From: Sporocytophaga myxococcoides | GTDB taxonomy: Bacteria; Bacteroidota; Bacteroidia; Cytophagales; Cytophagaceae | Length of the DNA stretch: 64,000 nucleotides | Reading direction: 5' to 3' | Assembly (NCBI RefSeq): GCF_000775915.1 | Contig: NZ_BBLT01000002.1 | Location: forward strand, 248,001 to 312,000 | In this document: positions 26,936 through 36,599 of the stretch, piece after piece | Position numbering within the stretch: the first letter of the stretch is position 1 | How the letters are laid out: each line of letters opens with the position of its first letter | Notes under the pieces: model-generated | Databases searched by the model: none | The model's input: the letters and a program-made list of their open reading frames with translations, nothing else | What the model was told of the DNA's origin: nothing | Program-made: the position numbers and the translations under genes

Positions 26936-27850
26936 GTGGTCAGGATAAGTATATTACTGGTTAGTTTAGTTTTGATGTCTTTGGTAACCAAAGCCCAGCA
27001 GGCTACGTTGTATTCTCAATACATGTTTAATGGGCTTGCGATTAATCCGGCATATGCCGGGTCCAGTGAAGCTTTAAACTTCACTGCTACAGGAAGAAAA
27101 CAATGGAGTGGGGTAGAAGGTGCGCCTTCGACACTTACGTTTTCAGCGCATACACCTATACGTAAAGAGAAGATGGCCTTGGGAGCTTTAGTAACCAATG
27201 ATCGTATATCAGTTTTTACCCAGACAACATTAAATATCATTTACGCTTACAGATTACATCTTTCTTCCGGATCTACTCTGTCATTCGGTCTCCAGGCTGG
27301 AGCTTCCAATTATCTGGCAAGATACAGCGATTTGACTTACAAGACTGCTGACCCTACTTTACAGCAGGAAGATTATAATACAATTACCCCTGGATTTGGA
27401 GCTGGAATTTATTACAATTCAAAAAAGTTTTATGCAGGAGCTTCCGTACCTTACCTGGCAAGCAATTTCCTGGCTTCAAAATATGTAGCTAATCGATTGG
27501 AATTAAAGAATCATTACTTTTTTACCGCGGGTTATGTCGCTGAAATAAATGAGCATCTGAAATTTAAACCAAGCACGCTTATTAAATATATAGAAGGCGC
27601 TCCGGTACAGATTGATTATAACGCAAATTTTCTCTATAAGGAAGTTCTTTGGCTTGGTGTCTCATATAGAAGCGCAACTTCGCTCATATTTCTGGCTCAG
27701 GTCTACGCTAATGATCAGCTCAGTTTTGGGTATTCCTATGATCATAGTCTTTCAAAATTATCAGGATTTAAGACTGGTTCTCATGAAATTATGATTAGTT
27801 ATCTTTTTTCATATACAAAAACTAAAGTTGTTACACCAAGATATTTTTAA
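26936..27850 (+). CDS. PorP/SprF family type IX secretion membrane protein
   Basis: 304 residues. GTG start at 26936, 15 bases after the giant gene; signal peptide ends VTKAQQ. The mature N-terminus has the family hallmark YSQYMFNGLAINPAYAGSSEALNFTATGRKQW, then VEGAP, and GALVTNDRISVF. Outer-membrane barrel of about 14 strands. PorP/SprF proteins pair with T9SS type B cargo and help attach or retain it at the surface, as SprF does for SprB. Its stop codon overlaps the next start by one base (TAATG), so the two are translationally coupled. Confidence 0.93.
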   Translation: MVRISILLVSLVLMSLVTKAQQATLYSQYMFNGLAINPAYAGSSEALNFTATGRKQWSGVEGAPSTLTFSAHTPIRKEKMALGALVTNDRISVFTQTTLNIIYAYRLHLSSGSTLSFGLQAGASNYLARYSDLTYKTADPTLQQEDYNTITPGFGAGIYYNSKKFYAGASVPYLASNFLASKYVANRLELKNHYFFTAGYVAEINEHLKFKPSTLIKYIEGAPVQIDYNANFLYKEVLWLGVSYRSATSLIFLAQVYANDQLSFGYSYDHSLSKLSGFKTGSHEIMISYLFSYTKTKVVTPRYF

Positions 27851-29928
27851 TGATGAAGGCATTTCTGAAGTTGATTGTTGCTGTTGTATTGCTATTAAAG
27901 ACATCAGTGCTTTATTGTCAGGATAAAAATATAGTTGCACATTTTAAAAATGATTTGAAGCTGGCAGAAGATCTCTATGCAAAGCAGGCTTATTTAAAAG
28001 CAGGAGAGATGTTCCAGCGTATAGCGAAGAAAGATACCGGAAATGCCGATATCAGATTTAAAATAGGTGAATGCTACTGGAAGCTTAACAATACAACTGA
28101 AGCCGAATACTGGTATAAGGAAGGATTTAAAAGAAACAATGCCATTGTAAATCTGGCTGATTATAAGTTGCATCTTGCAGAGGCACTGGTGATCAATGGA
28201 AAGAAGGACGAGGCTAAAATTTGGTATGATCTGTATAGTAAAGAAAGTTTGAGCAAAAGGGCAATAGCCGAATCTAAAAAAAGAGGGTTAGATGCTTATG
28301 ATACTTTCTTTAGAGATTCTTTATTCTACAGTGTAAAGGAACTACCTATTAATTCCTCTGCGTCAGAATATTGTCCAACCTTTTATCAGAAAGGACTTGT
28401 GTTTGTCTCTAACAGAAAAACGATTGAACTGGTAAAGAATGTTGATGCCGCAGATCAGAAAAACTTTCTTGATTTGTATTATGTTGAATTTGCAGGTGAT
28501 TCGGGATTTGGGAAGCTTCAAAAATTTACAGATTTTAATACAGGGTTAAATGAAGGTCCTGTTACATTTTTTGAAAATGGTAGAAAAGCTGTCTTTTCTA
28601 AAAATGAAACTGCAATTGGAAAAGATACCAAGCGTTTGCAATTATTTTATGCTGAAAAGGATCAGAATGGAAAGTGGACCAAACCTCAGGCATTACCATT
28701 TAATAATCCAAGCTACTCTGTAAGTCATCCTTTCTTTGATAAAAATACAAATTGTCTTTATTTTGTATCAGATATGCCCGGCGGCTATGGCGGAACAGAT
28801 ATTTACAGAAGTATCTTCCACAATGGAGCATGGATGATGCCTGAAAATATGGGCGCGTCAATTAATACTTCAGGAAATGAAATGTTTCCCTTTGTCTCAA
28901 GGGACAGTTGCCTGTATTTTTCTTCCAATGGGTTACCTGGTATGGGAGGACTTGACCTATTTTTTGTTGATTTAAAACATGCGTCAAAGCCTATAAATCT
29001 TGGAGCTCCTTTAAATAGCTCAAAAGATGATTTTTCTTTAATACTTACAGACAATACTTCAACTGGATTTTTTTCCAGTAACCGGAAAAAGTCTGGAGGA
29101 GATGATATTTACAGGATCATCATCCATAAAATAAAGTATGAAGGGGTGTTGCTTGATAAACTAAAAGCGCTGCCTTTAAAAGGCGTTACAGTAAAAATTT
29201 CTGATAAAGAAACCGGCAAAATTGAATGGGTTGTTAAGAGCTCTAATAAAGGAACATTCTCCTGCTATCTGATGCCTGGAAGGTATTATCTGGTGGAGGC
29301 AGTAAAGGATGATTATAAGGTATCCCAAACTGAGCTTTATTTTACCTCGAGATATGAAAATATTGTGAGGAATAAAATAATAATGGAGAAGGTAAAAAAA
29401 TCCTTTGTTAAAGGAAGAGTGATAAAAGATACTTCCATGGTTAGAAATTGTATGGTGAAGGTTTTTGATTTTTCAAATGATTCTGTTGAAGTGATTAAGA
29501 CAAATAAAGCTGGAGAATTTTCATGTGAAATTAATAAGGATACTACCAATATTTTTTATGCTGAATATAAAGGTGTGAAAGGCATTTATAAGCTTGAACC
29601 TGTTCAGCGAAAACGGAAAGGTTCTGTATTGACGTTTATCACTCTTGAACTTGCTCCTCTGAAATATAAAGAATGTGAAGGTGTATTGCTTGATACTCTG
29701 GACCACCCATCACCAACGGACTCTTTGATTTTGTCCAATGAACTTACAGGGGAAGAAGAAATAATAAAGACAGATAAGGACGGGAAATTTAAATTTAGTG
29801 CGTGGGAATCAGGGAGATATTCTTTATTTTTGAAGTCTGAAGACAGATATGTCTGGATGAGTACTTTTGTCCCTGAAAAAGTTAACAGACTACAATTAAG
29901 AAAAAGGAAAAAGGATGAAATCTATTGA
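27850..29928 (+). CDS. PorE-like TPR/PD40/carboxypeptidase-regulatory protein lacking OmpA domain
   Basis: 692 residues. Signal peptide 1-24; TPR region about 30-150 (AEDLYAKQAYLKAGEMF, FKIGECYWKL, EAEYWYKEGF); PD40/WD40-like beta-propeller about 175-425, with repeated YFVSDMPGGYGGTDIYRS and YFSSNGLPGMGGLDLFFV-type motifs; then two or three carboxypeptidase-regulatory-like beta domains to the end. PorE, the T9SS-associated protein of this layout, adds a C-terminal OmpA peptidoglycan-binding domain; here the protein ends with a basic tail (RKRKKDEIY) and none is seen. One-base overlap with porP/sprF. Likely periplasmic or outer-membrane-associated partner of the giant cargo. Confidence 0.85.
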   Translation: MMKAFLKLIVAVVLLLKTSVLYCQDKNIVAHFKNDLKLAEDLYAKQAYLKAGEMFQRIAKKDTGNADIRFKIGECYWKLNNTTEAEYWYKEGFKRNNAIVNLADYKLHLAEALVINGKKDEAKIWYDLYSKESLSKRAIAESKKRGLDAYDTFFRDSLFYSVKELPINSSASEYCPTFYQKGLVFVSNRKTIELVKNVDAADQKNFLDLYYVEFAGDSGFGKLQKFTDFNTGLNEGPVTFFENGRKAVFSKNETAIGKDTKRLQLFYAEKDQNGKWTKPQALPFNNPSYSVSHPFFDKNTNCLYFVSDMPGGYGGTDIYRSIFHNGAWMMPENMGASINTSGNEMFPFVSRDSCLYFSSNGLPGMGGLDLFFVDLKHASKPINLGAPLNSSKDDFSLILTDNTSTGFFSSNRKKSGGDDIYRIIIHKIKYEGVLLDKLKALPLKGVTVKISDKETGKIEWVVKSSNKGTFSCYLMPGRYYLVEAVKDDYKVSQTELYFTSRYENIVRNKIIMEKVKKSFVKGRVIKDTSMVRNCMVKVFDFSNDSVEVIKTNKAGEFSCEINKDTTNIFYAEYKGVKGIYKLEPVQRKRKGSVLTFITLELAPLKYKECEGVLLDTLDHPSPTDSLILSNELTGEEEIIKTDKDGKFKFSAWESGRYSLFLKSEDRYVWMSTFVPEKVNRLQLRKRKKDEIY

Positions 29929-29973
29929 CACTGTTCTATTAACTCATCAACCAATTTTACCGTAAATGTTGGA

Positions 29974-29981
29974 TAAATTTG
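29974..29981 (+). promoter_or_regulatory. -7 box immediately before the MFS gene
   Basis: TAAATTTG matches TAnnTTTG and ends 4 bases before the ATG at 29986, so a transcript from it would be nearly leaderless. Confidence 0.35.
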
Positions 29982-29985
29982 AAGT

Positions 29986-31221
29986 ATGTCAACTCAGGTC
30001 GCATTAAATGATTTTTCAACTAAAGAAGAGAGCTCAACTACTCTCAGGGAAATTGCGCTAATCTTCCTTTTGGCGTGTATTCAATTTACTTTTGTCATTG
30101 ACTATATAGTAATATTACCCCTTGGTCCGGAGATCATGAAGTCATTTCAGATACGTCCGGATGAATATGGGTTGATTATATCGGCTTATACACTGACTGC
30201 GGCGATAGCAGGGTTCTTTTCTTCTTTTTTTATAGATCGGTTTGACAGGAAACAGGCTTTATTGTTTTGTTTGTTTTATTTCCTTACCGGCTCAATATTA
30301 AGTTATATAGCGAATACCTATTATTTCTTTATGCTGGCAAGAATGTTTACCGGAGCCTTCGGTGGGGTAATGTCTTCGCTCGTTATGATTTATCTGGGTG
30401 AGAAATTTTCATTGAAGAAACTCGGAGTAGCGACGAGTTTCGTAATGATTGCTAATGGTATGGCGACAATTGTTGGGGTACCTGCTGCAGTATATTTCTC
30501 AAACAATTATGGGTGGAAATTCCCTTTCTTGGTGCTTTTATCCATTAATTTCATAGTGTTGACACTCACATATTTTTTCTTACCCAGCACAAGGAAGTCA
30601 ACAACAAAAAGTAGATCAACTGTCTCGCTTAGGCTACGGTCAGTTGTCTTAAGCGCAAATTTTATCTGGCCTGTTGTCTTTATGTCTTTATTGACATTTG
30701 CAGGCGGGGCAACTATTTTACCATTCCTAAGTGCATACGTATCAACAAATTTTTACTTTTCTACAGAAGAAATAGCATTAATGTTCTTCTATGGAGGACT
30801 TGCGGCTTTGTTTGTTAACCCTATTGTAGGTTTTCTTATTGATAAATTTGGAAAGCAGAACGTATTTCTGCTGCTTAATTTTGTTTCCATCATCCCTTTG
30901 TTATTGCTCACAACATTTCCTTTCACTGAAAAAAACGCAACATTACTGATAACAACCCTCTTCTTCTGCCTTTCCACTGCGAGGCAAATGTCTGGCCTTA
31001 CCTTGGTAAATTCATTGTTTCCCAGTGAGCATCGCGGCCGGTTTATTACAATTAATTCTTCTATCCAGTTATTGGCAGGAAGTGCAGCGACTGCTATTAG
31101 TGGAAAAATAATTTACACCGAAGAAAACCTGCTCTGTAATTTTGATGTTCTTGGGGTTATCGGGATTTGTGCCACAATTATTTGCATTTTCGCTGCATTT
31201 ATTCTGGAAGAGCAGAGTTAA
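29986..31221 (+). CDS. Major facilitator superfamily transporter
   Basis: 411 residues, 12 predicted transmembrane helices. Start of helix 1 at IALIFLLACIQFTFVIDYIVILPLG; loop 2-3 motif DRFDRKQAL (the MFS G-x-x-x-D-R-x-x-R/K pattern); central cytoplasmic loop about 200-215 with Lys/Arg/Ser; second-half FLIDKFGKQN. The VIDYIVILPLGP motif resembles drug/H+ antiporters of the DHA1 type. Substrate unknown. Stands alone between the T9SS locus and a small secreted protein gene. Confidence 0.9.
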   Translation: MSTQVALNDFSTKEESSTTLREIALIFLLACIQFTFVIDYIVILPLGPEIMKSFQIRPDEYGLIISAYTLTAAIAGFFSSFFIDRFDRKQALLFCLFYFLTGSILSYIANTYYFFMLARMFTGAFGGVMSSLVMIYLGEKFSLKKLGVATSFVMIANGMATIVGVPAAVYFSNNYGWKFPFLVLLSINFIVLTLTYFFLPSTRKSTTKSRSTVSLRLRSVVLSANFIWPVVFMSLLTFAGGATILPFLSAYVSTNFYFSTEEIALMFFYGGLAALFVNPIVGFLIDKFGKQNVFLLLNFVSIIPLLLLTTFPFTEKNATLLITTLFFCLSTARQMSGLTLVNSLFPSEHRGRFITINSSIQLLAGSAATAISGKIIYTEENLLCNFDVLGVIGICATIICIFAAFILEEQS

Positions 31222-31237
31222 AATACTAAATGTCGTG

Positions 31238-31298
31238 AAGGTAACGTTCAATAAATTCCTCTAAGGCTATAATTATTCAGGCAAAATTCCGTTACCTT
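31238..31298. repeat. Inverted repeat upstream of the carboxypeptidase-regulatory-like gene
   Basis: AAGGTAACG at 31238 and its exact complement CGTTACCTT at 31290-31298, 43 bases apart, lie within the 91-base gap between the MFS gene and the gene at 31313. A regulator-binding site or mRNA stem are both possible. Confidence 0.35.
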
Positions 31299-31312
31299 TA
31301 GTGTCTTGAATT

Positions 31313-31969
31313 ATGAGAAGAATTTTATTTATCCTGCTTTTTCTTTCCTATTCCCTCATTTCAATGGGGCAAAATGGGAAAAATATCGTTCAGCTTTCAG
31401 GACTTGTAATTGGAGGTGACAGTGCTTACGGAATACCAGGAGTAACTATTTACACACCAAAATCCGGAAGGGGAACCATCACTAACTATCTCGGATATTT
31501 TTCTATGCCTGCATTGGGGGGCGATAGTATCGTAATCAAATCATTAGGGTTTAAGGAAAAGTTTTTTATTGTTCCAAAAGACACAAATAAATTGAGCCTT
31601 GTTATTGAGTTATTGGGTGATACATCCATTTTGCCTACTGTTGAAGTTTTTCCCTGGCCTACAGAAAAAATATTTAAAGAAGCTTTTCTCTCGCTCAAGC
31701 TTAATGATAATTCTTATGACAATATGCATAAAAACCTGAATGAGCAGGTTATGAGGAGAATGTTATATACACAAGAGGCGAATAGTAAGAATAATCATAA
31801 TTATTATATGCAGCAGCAAACTGCAAGAGTGGAAAATAGATTTTATGCCCCAACATTAAGTTTATTAAATCCTTTTGCATGGTCTAACTTTTTAAACTCT
31901 GCACGTAATGGAGGCCTTAAAAACAAGAAGAAGGAAGAAAATGAAAAATATGGAAATGATGATTATTAA
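31313..31969 (+). CDS. Secreted protein with carboxypeptidase-regulatory-like domain
   Basis: 218 residues. Signal peptide to about residue 20 (ISMGQ), then one CarboxypepD_reg-like domain (QLSGLVIGGDSAYGIPGVTIYTP, then GTITNYLGYFSMPALGGDSIVIKSLGF; about 26-105). The remainder is a hydrophilic region with Asn-rich and Lys/Glu-rich ends (GGLKNKKKEENEKYGNDDY). Such proteins are envelope-bound in Bacteroidota. Not part of an evident operon. Function unknown. Confidence 0.75.
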   Translation: MRRILFILLFLSYSLISMGQNGKNIVQLSGLVIGGDSAYGIPGVTIYTPKSGRGTITNYLGYFSMPALGGDSIVIKSLGFKEKFFIVPKDTNKLSLVIELLGDTSILPTVEVFPWPTEKIFKEAFLSLKLNDNSYDNMHKNLNEQVMRRMLYTQEANSKNNHNYYMQQQTARVENRFYAPTLSLLNPFAWSNFLNSARNGGLKNKKKEENEKYGNDDY

Positions 31970-32084
31970 TTCCATTTAAAGGCCTAAAATGTATATTTTG
32001 ATTTTTAGATTTAGTTTGATTTTTAGGTACATATAACTTCTAACTCATTTTTTTGGGAGAAGGAAATTTCGGGTATTGAAATAT

Positions 32085-32687
32085 TTATTTCAATGCAGTA
32101 GAATAAAAAAGCGCATTCAATATAATGTAAATTGAAATGCCTGCACAGGCCCCTGATAATATTAAATTCCATTCTCTGATGTTTACTCTCAATAAATAGG
32201 TGATAATAAATACTGTAATTAACAAGAATGAAATTATCAAAAGCAAAGCAAATAAAACACCCACAATGAAACCAAGCATTGGAAGAAATAAATTATCGGA
32301 TTTTAGAACTGTTTCAATGGCAACAGGCAAATCCAGACCATGAAGCAACCCACCGGCAAGAGCTAGAAAATATCTGTAATTATGTGGTGAATATTTGTTA
32401 GTAAAAGCATTCTTTTTGAGAAAGAAGTTGGAAATAGAAACAACAATTGTTGTTAAAGGAAGAAGGTAAAAAAGCAATGTCGTAGGGATATTTATTACTT
32501 CGAATGCTGATAAAAAGAATGTAATAAGATATCCTAAAATAAAGCACCCTATATAAGTTGCAATGAGCCGGATAGATTTGAAGGTATAAACCCCGCACAA
32601 TGCTGTTATAAAGAGGATATGTACAAATAAATCCAGATAGGTTATTTTGATAAATCCCAAACTGAAATAGTGGACAAAGTCTGACAT
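32085..32687 (-). CDS. HupE/UreJ-like membrane protein
   Basis: 200 residues, about 6 transmembrane helices, no signal peptide. Half 1 has YFSLGFIKITYLDLFVHILFI, aligning with the HupE/UreJ F-x-x-G-x-x-H-I-x-x-G-x-D-H-x-L-F signature but with the histidine and DH positions changed. Half 2 has AGGLLHGLDLPVAI (family GLIHGLGFA) and MLGFIVGVLFALL (family NLGVExGQ, Glu lost). So it is a member in which metal-binding residues are substituted. No nickel enzyme genes are nearby. Transport function is doubtful. Confidence 0.6.
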   Translation of the reverse strand: MSDFVHYFSLGFIKITYLDLFVHILFITALCGVYTFKSIRLIATYIGCFILGYLITFFLSAFEVINIPTTLLFYLLPLTTIVVSISNFFLKKNAFTNKYSPHNYRYFLALAGGLLHGLDLPVAIETVLKSDNLFLPMLGFIVGVLFALLLIISFLLITVFIITYLLRVNIREWNLILSGACAGISIYIILNALFYSTALK

Positions 32688-32769
32688 AACGCCAATGATT
32701 TATCTTTATATTACTTTATACGATTTAGTCTGGATCAAGGTTTAATAGCTTAAAAAAGAGGGAAAAAGT

Positions 32770-32799
32770 AAAGGCTGCCTGTGTGTTTGGGCAGCCTTT
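32770..32799 (-). terminator. clpB terminator
   Basis: Stem AAAGGCTGCC / GGCAGCCTTT with a 10-base loop, 17 bases after the clpB stop codon; on the minus strand it is followed by TACTTTTTCC. Confidence 0.75.
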
Positions 32800-32815
32800 T
32801 AGGAATTTTAACAAG

Positions 32816-35431
32816 TTAAATTTTTATAGATTCAAGGTTTAAGAATTGAATGTTATCGTTTTCATCAAGAGTAATACCTACGACTTCATCTTTCTTTATA
32901 ACTCCCGATAATATTTCTTTGGAGAGTTCATTTAAAATATGGCGTTGAAGCACGCGTTTTAGTGGTCTTGCTCCAAATTGAGGGTCAAATCCCAATTCTC
33001 CAAGTTTCTCCAATACTTCAGGTGAAGCTTCTATTCTTATACCGCTTTCCTCAAGCCTTTTCTGAATACCTTTGAATTGGATATCCACAATTTTCCTGAT
33101 TTCTCTTCTTGATAGAGGTTTGAACATAATGATCTCATCTACCCTGTTAAGGAATTCCGGACGAACGGATTTTTTCAGCTGTTCGATAACATCAACCTTT
33201 GTTCTTTCAACAACCTCTTCTTCGTTGTACTCATTAATCTCGGCAAAATTTTCCTGAATAAGGTTTGCTCCGATATTAGAGGTCATTATGATAATTGTGT
33301 TTTTGAAATTGGCAACACGTCCTTTGTTATCAGTGAGCCTTCCATCGTCAAGCACCTGAAGCAGAATGTTAAATACATCCGGATGCGCTTTTTCAATTTC
33401 ATCAAGCAGCACTACAGAGTAAGGTTTTCTTCGTACAGTTTCAGTCAGTTGTCCTCCTTCTTCATAACCCACATATCCCGGAGGCGCTCCTATAAGTCTG
33501 CTTACAGAATGCCTTTCCTGATATTCGGACATATCAATTCTGACCATTGCATTTTCATCGTTAAATAAGAATTCTGCTAAAGCCTTGGCTAACTCTGTTT
33601 TACCTACACCTGTCGTTCCCAGGAAAATGAAAGAACCAATTGGTCTTTTTGGGTCCTGCAAACCTGCACGGCTTCTTCTAACTGCATCTGAAATAGCCTC
33701 AATAGCTTCAGTCTGGCCCGCAACTCTTTTCCCAAGTTCTTCTTCGAGATGAAGTAATTTCTCACGGTCGCTTTGTAGCATTTTTGCTACAGGAATTCCT
33801 GTCCATTTGGCTACTACTTCTGCAATATCTTCAGCAGTGACTTCTTCTTTTAGCATAGAACTTCCACCTGCCTGAGTTTCCTGAATCTGCTTTTGAAGAT
33901 CCTGTAGATTCTTTTCACTCTCTTTTATTTTCCCGTATCTTATTTCTGCCACTCTTCCATAGTCACCGGAGCGTTCGGCCTGTTCTGCTTCGTTTTTATA
34001 TTTCTCAATATTTTCCTTTTCTTTCTGAATGGATTCTATAAGCGTTTTCTCATTTTGCCATTGAGCTTTCAGTTCATTTCGCTTATCTGTTAACTCTGCA
34101 ATGTCCTTAGAAAGCTGAGCCTCTTTCTCTTTATCATTTTCCCTTCTGATAGCTTCACGCTCAATTTCAAGTTGCATTATTTTCCTTTGTACCTCGTCGA
34201 GTTCTTCCGGCAAAGAGTCAATTTCTATCCTCAGCTTGGAAGCTGCCTCGTCCATAAGGTCAATTGCTTTGTCTGGAAGAAAGCGATCAGAGATATATCT
34301 GTTAGAAAGTTCTACGGCTGCAATAATAGCGTCATCTTTTATCCGTACACCGTGGTGTACTTCATATTTTTCCTTGATACCTCTCAATATTGATATTGCA
34401 TCCTGAAGGTCCGGTTCGTCCACCATCACTGCCTGAAACCTTCTTTCCAGAGCTTTATCTTTTTCTATATATTTTTGATACTCTTTTAAGGTAGTTGCTC
34501 CAATTGCATGCAGCTCACCTCTGGCAAGCGCGGGCTTTAGTAAGTTGGCAGCATCCATAGCTCCTTCACCTCCTCCGCCTGCCCCAATCAAGGTATGGAT
34601 TTCATCAATAAACAGAATGATTTCTCCTTCAGAATCCGTTACTTCCTTGATGACTGATTTTAATCTTTCTTCAAATTCACCTTTGTATTTTGCTCCCGCA
34701 ACAAGGAGCCCCATGTCGAGAGATACAACAGTCTTTGATTTCAGATTTTCAGGAACGTCCCCATTGACAATTCTCTGGGCTAATCCTTCCACAATAGCAG
34801 TTTTACCAACCCCTGGTTCACCAAGAAGAACAGGGTTGTTTTTGGTTCTTCTTGAAAGTATCTGAAGAACCCTTCTAATTTCTTCGTCTCTTCCGATTAC
34901 AGGATCTATTTTACCTGCTTTTGCAAGTTCGTTAAGGTTTTTGGAGTATCTTTCCAAAGACCTGTATTTTGCTTCCGCGTTTTGGTCGGTTACTTTTGAA
35001 CCACCTCTTAGCTCATGAATAGCGACTTTAAGATGTTTTTCAGTAAAGCCTGCATCTTTCATCAATGTTGCCGTTTTATCTCTTCCGGCCAGAATACCAA
35101 GTAGCAGGTGTTCAACGGCTACATATTGATCCCCAAATTCCTTCAAAAAAGAGCTTGCTTTTACCAAAGCCTGATTAGCATCATTGGAAAGAAATGGACT
35201 TCCTCCACTCATTTTTGGATAAGAGCGGATGATTTCATCAAGTTTGGTTTCAAAAAGATTCTTATTAACGTTAAGTTTCTTTAAAAGAAAGGCAATCATA
35301 TTCTCATCAGATTCGAGTATGGCCTTTAAAATGTGTCCGGATTCAACCCCCTGTTGCTGGTGGCTTCCGGCTATTTCTGTAGCCCTTTGAATGACTTCCT
35401 GGGCTTTTATTGTATAATTATTAAAGTTCAT
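32816..35431 (-). CDS. clpB: ClpB protein disaggregase
   Basis: 871 residues, the normal length. Hexameric AAA+ chaperone that threads aggregated proteins with DnaK. N-domain 1-145, NBD1 Walker A GEPGVGKT (204-211) and Walker [17 protein letters not shown], coiled-coil M-domain about 410-530 (present, so ClpB not ClpC), NBD2 Walker A GTTGVGKT (about residue 610), second Walker [11 protein letters not shown], sensor-2 GARPLKR. No ClpP-binding loop seen. Stands alone with its own terminator; dnaK lies 5.5 kb away on the other strand. Confidence 0.98.
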   Translation of the reverse strand: MNFNNYTIKAQEVIQRATEIAGSHQQQGVESGHILKAILESDENMIAFLLKKLNVNKNLFETKLDEIIRSYPKMSGGSPFLSNDANQALVKASSFLKEFGDQYVAVEHLLLGILAGRDKTATLMKDAGFTEKHLKVAIHELRGGSKVTDQNAEAKYRSLERYSKNLNELAKAGKIDPVIGRDEEIRRVLQILSRRTKNNPVLLGEPGVGKTAIVEGLAQRIVNGDVPENLKSKTVVSLDMGLLVAGAKYKGEFEERLKSVIKEVTDSEGEIILFIDEIHTLIGAGGGGEGAMDAANLLKPALARGELHAIGATTLKEYQKYIEKDKALERRFQAVMVDEPDLQDAISILRGIKEKYEVHHGVRIKDDAIIAAVELSNRYISDRFLPDKAIDLMDEAASKLRIEIDSLPEELDEVQRKIMQLEIEREAIRRENDKEKEAQLSKDIAELTDKRNELKAQWQNEKTLIESIQKEKENIEKYKNEAEQAERSGDYGRVAEIRYGKIKESEKNLQDLQKQIQETQAGGSSMLKEEVTAEDIAEVVAKWTGIPVAKMLQSDREKLLHLEEELGKRVAGQTEAIEAISDAVRRSRAGLQDPKRPIGSFIFLGTTGVGKTELAKALAEFLFNDENAMVRIDMSEYQERHSVSRLIGAPPGYVGYEEGGQLTETVRRKPYSVVLLDEIEKAHPDVFNILLQVLDDGRLTDNKGRVANFKNTIIIMTSNIGANLIQENFAEINEYNEEEVVERTKVDVIEQLKKSVRPEFLNRVDEIIMFKPLSRREIRKIVDIQFKGIQKRLEESGIRIEASPEVLEKLGELGFDPQFGARPLKRVLQRHILNELSKEILSGVIKKDEVVGITLDENDNIQFLNLESIKI

Positions 35432-35598
35432 AGGTTAAGTAACTTTTATTCTAAATCCAAAACATCAAACTTTCGTCCATTGGTGCATAATTTCTAGAAT
35501 AGGAAAAAATGTCATTTTTTTGTTTTTGTTTTTGAAGTTTTGAATGACAATTTGGCCTGATTTTGTGGTTGGGGATTTTTCTTTTCAGTAAAAATGGC

Positions 35599-35634
35599 AA
35601 AAGCCGGAATTCAATAGTTTGAATTCCGGCTTTT
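35599..35634 (-). terminator. Strong hairpin terminator after the beta-barrel gene
   Basis: Perfect 16-bp stem AAAAGCCGGAATTCAA / TTGAATTCCGGCTTTT with a 4-base loop; minus-strand transcription leaves into TTTT. It is 24 bases beyond the stop codon of the gene at 35658. Confidence 0.8.
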
Positions 35635-35657
35635 GAAATGAAGGATCGCCTTTCAAA

Positions 35658-36422
35658 TTATCTTCTACCTCTCATTGTTGGGGACAACAGATGGTCATTT
35701 CCGAAATGATAAGTTACTCCAAGCAATAGAGCGAATGTATAGTTATGGTAGAATTGCTTGTAGTTATCGTAGTAGGTTACAGGGATATCAGCATTGGTTT
35801 TAGCTTTTTTATTTAAAGTATTGGTAATACCGAAGTCAAACTTTAAACTTGTGTTAAAAGTAAAATGCTGAGACAGGTAAACATCTAATCCGGCTCCAAT
35901 AGCTGCATCAATGATAAATTTGTTGTAATATTCATTCTTAGAGGGTGGAAGGTCGTAGAATGCTGTCAGATTAGGGTCTTCTTCTCTACGAGTGTAGATA
36001 ACATTTCCTCCTGCACCTTTTATAAGATATCCCAGCTGAGGACCACCATAAATTACAAAATCAGTTTTTTTAGTTAATTTATGAGAAACACGAAGGAATA
36101 AGGGAACTTTGATATAATCAAGTCTCCTTTTACCTTTTAATATAGTCGCTGTATCAGTGGGATGATATTGAAGCTCAGAAGTAAATTTTTGATTATGAGA
36201 GGCATAAAATAAGCCTGTTTGAAATATTGTAGCTCTGTCCAGCCTAAAGTCCACATTCATACCCGCTCCACCTGCAAATGTATTTTTGCTATCGTATTGA
36301 GGGTCATAATTGTTGGTCAGAATTCCAGTTTTGGACGGGAAATAATAAACTCCCAGCGTTACCTGTGCCAATGAAGCAGATACGCAACATAAAAATGCGA
36401 GGAAAAGTAATGCTTTTTTCAT
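35658..36422 (-). CDS. Outer-membrane beta-barrel protein (porin family)
   Basis: 254 residues. Signal peptide MKKALLFLAFLCCVSASLAQ; then alternating strands: TLGVYYFP, AGGAGMNVDFRLD, FQTGLFYASHNQKF, LDYIKVPLFLRVSHKL, FVIYGGPQLGYLI, AAIGAGLDVYLSQHF, FALLLGVTYHFGN. YIKVPLFLRV is the OmpX/PorT-like hallmark. Barrel of about eight strands plus a basic end (MRGRR). Divergent from rlmN. Its own -7 box TACTTTTG lies 23 bases before the start. Confidence 0.8.
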   Translation of the reverse strand: MKKALLFLAFLCCVSASLAQVTLGVYYFPSKTGILTNNYDPQYDSKNTFAGGAGMNVDFRLDRATIFQTGLFYASHNQKFTSELQYHPTDTATILKGKRRLDYIKVPLFLRVSHKLTKKTDFVIYGGPQLGYLIKGAGGNVIYTRREEDPNLTAFYDLPPSKNEYYNKFIIDAAIGAGLDVYLSQHFTFNTSLKFDFGITNTLNKKAKTNADIPVTYYDNYKQFYHNYTFALLLGVTYHFGNDHLLSPTMRGRR

Positions 36423-36442
36423 ACGAACTTATTTTGGTAATA

Positions 36443-36450
36443 CAAAAGTA
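36443..36450 (-). promoter_or_regulatory. -7 box for the beta-barrel gene
   Basis: Minus-strand TACTTTTG fits TAnnTTTG about 20 bases before the start codon, within the divergent region shared with rlmN. A TTG lies upstream, but at a spacing of about 15 bases, shorter than usual. Confidence 0.4.
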
Positions 36451-36587
36451 AAAAAAAATCCTATTCAATTCTCTGAAAAAACACGACTTTAACGGATTCT
36501 TTGATATAACTGTTCAGAATTTCGATGTGAATTTTATATCGTCCATATATGTTTTAGCTTGGATCAGTTAATTAAAGGGATAATTTG

Positions 36588-36595
36588 TACCTTTG
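36588..36595 (+). promoter_or_regulatory. -7 box directly before rlmN
   Basis: TACCTTTG fits TAnnTTTG and ends 4 bases before the ATG at 36600, supporting that start over the TTG at 36585 and implying a leaderless or nearly leaderless transcript. Confidence 0.4.
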
Positions 36596-36599
36596 TACC

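Noticed and set aside
36585-36599. TTG start for rlmN
   Set aside because: Adds five unconserved residues and lies before the -7 box; the ATG at 36600 is better.
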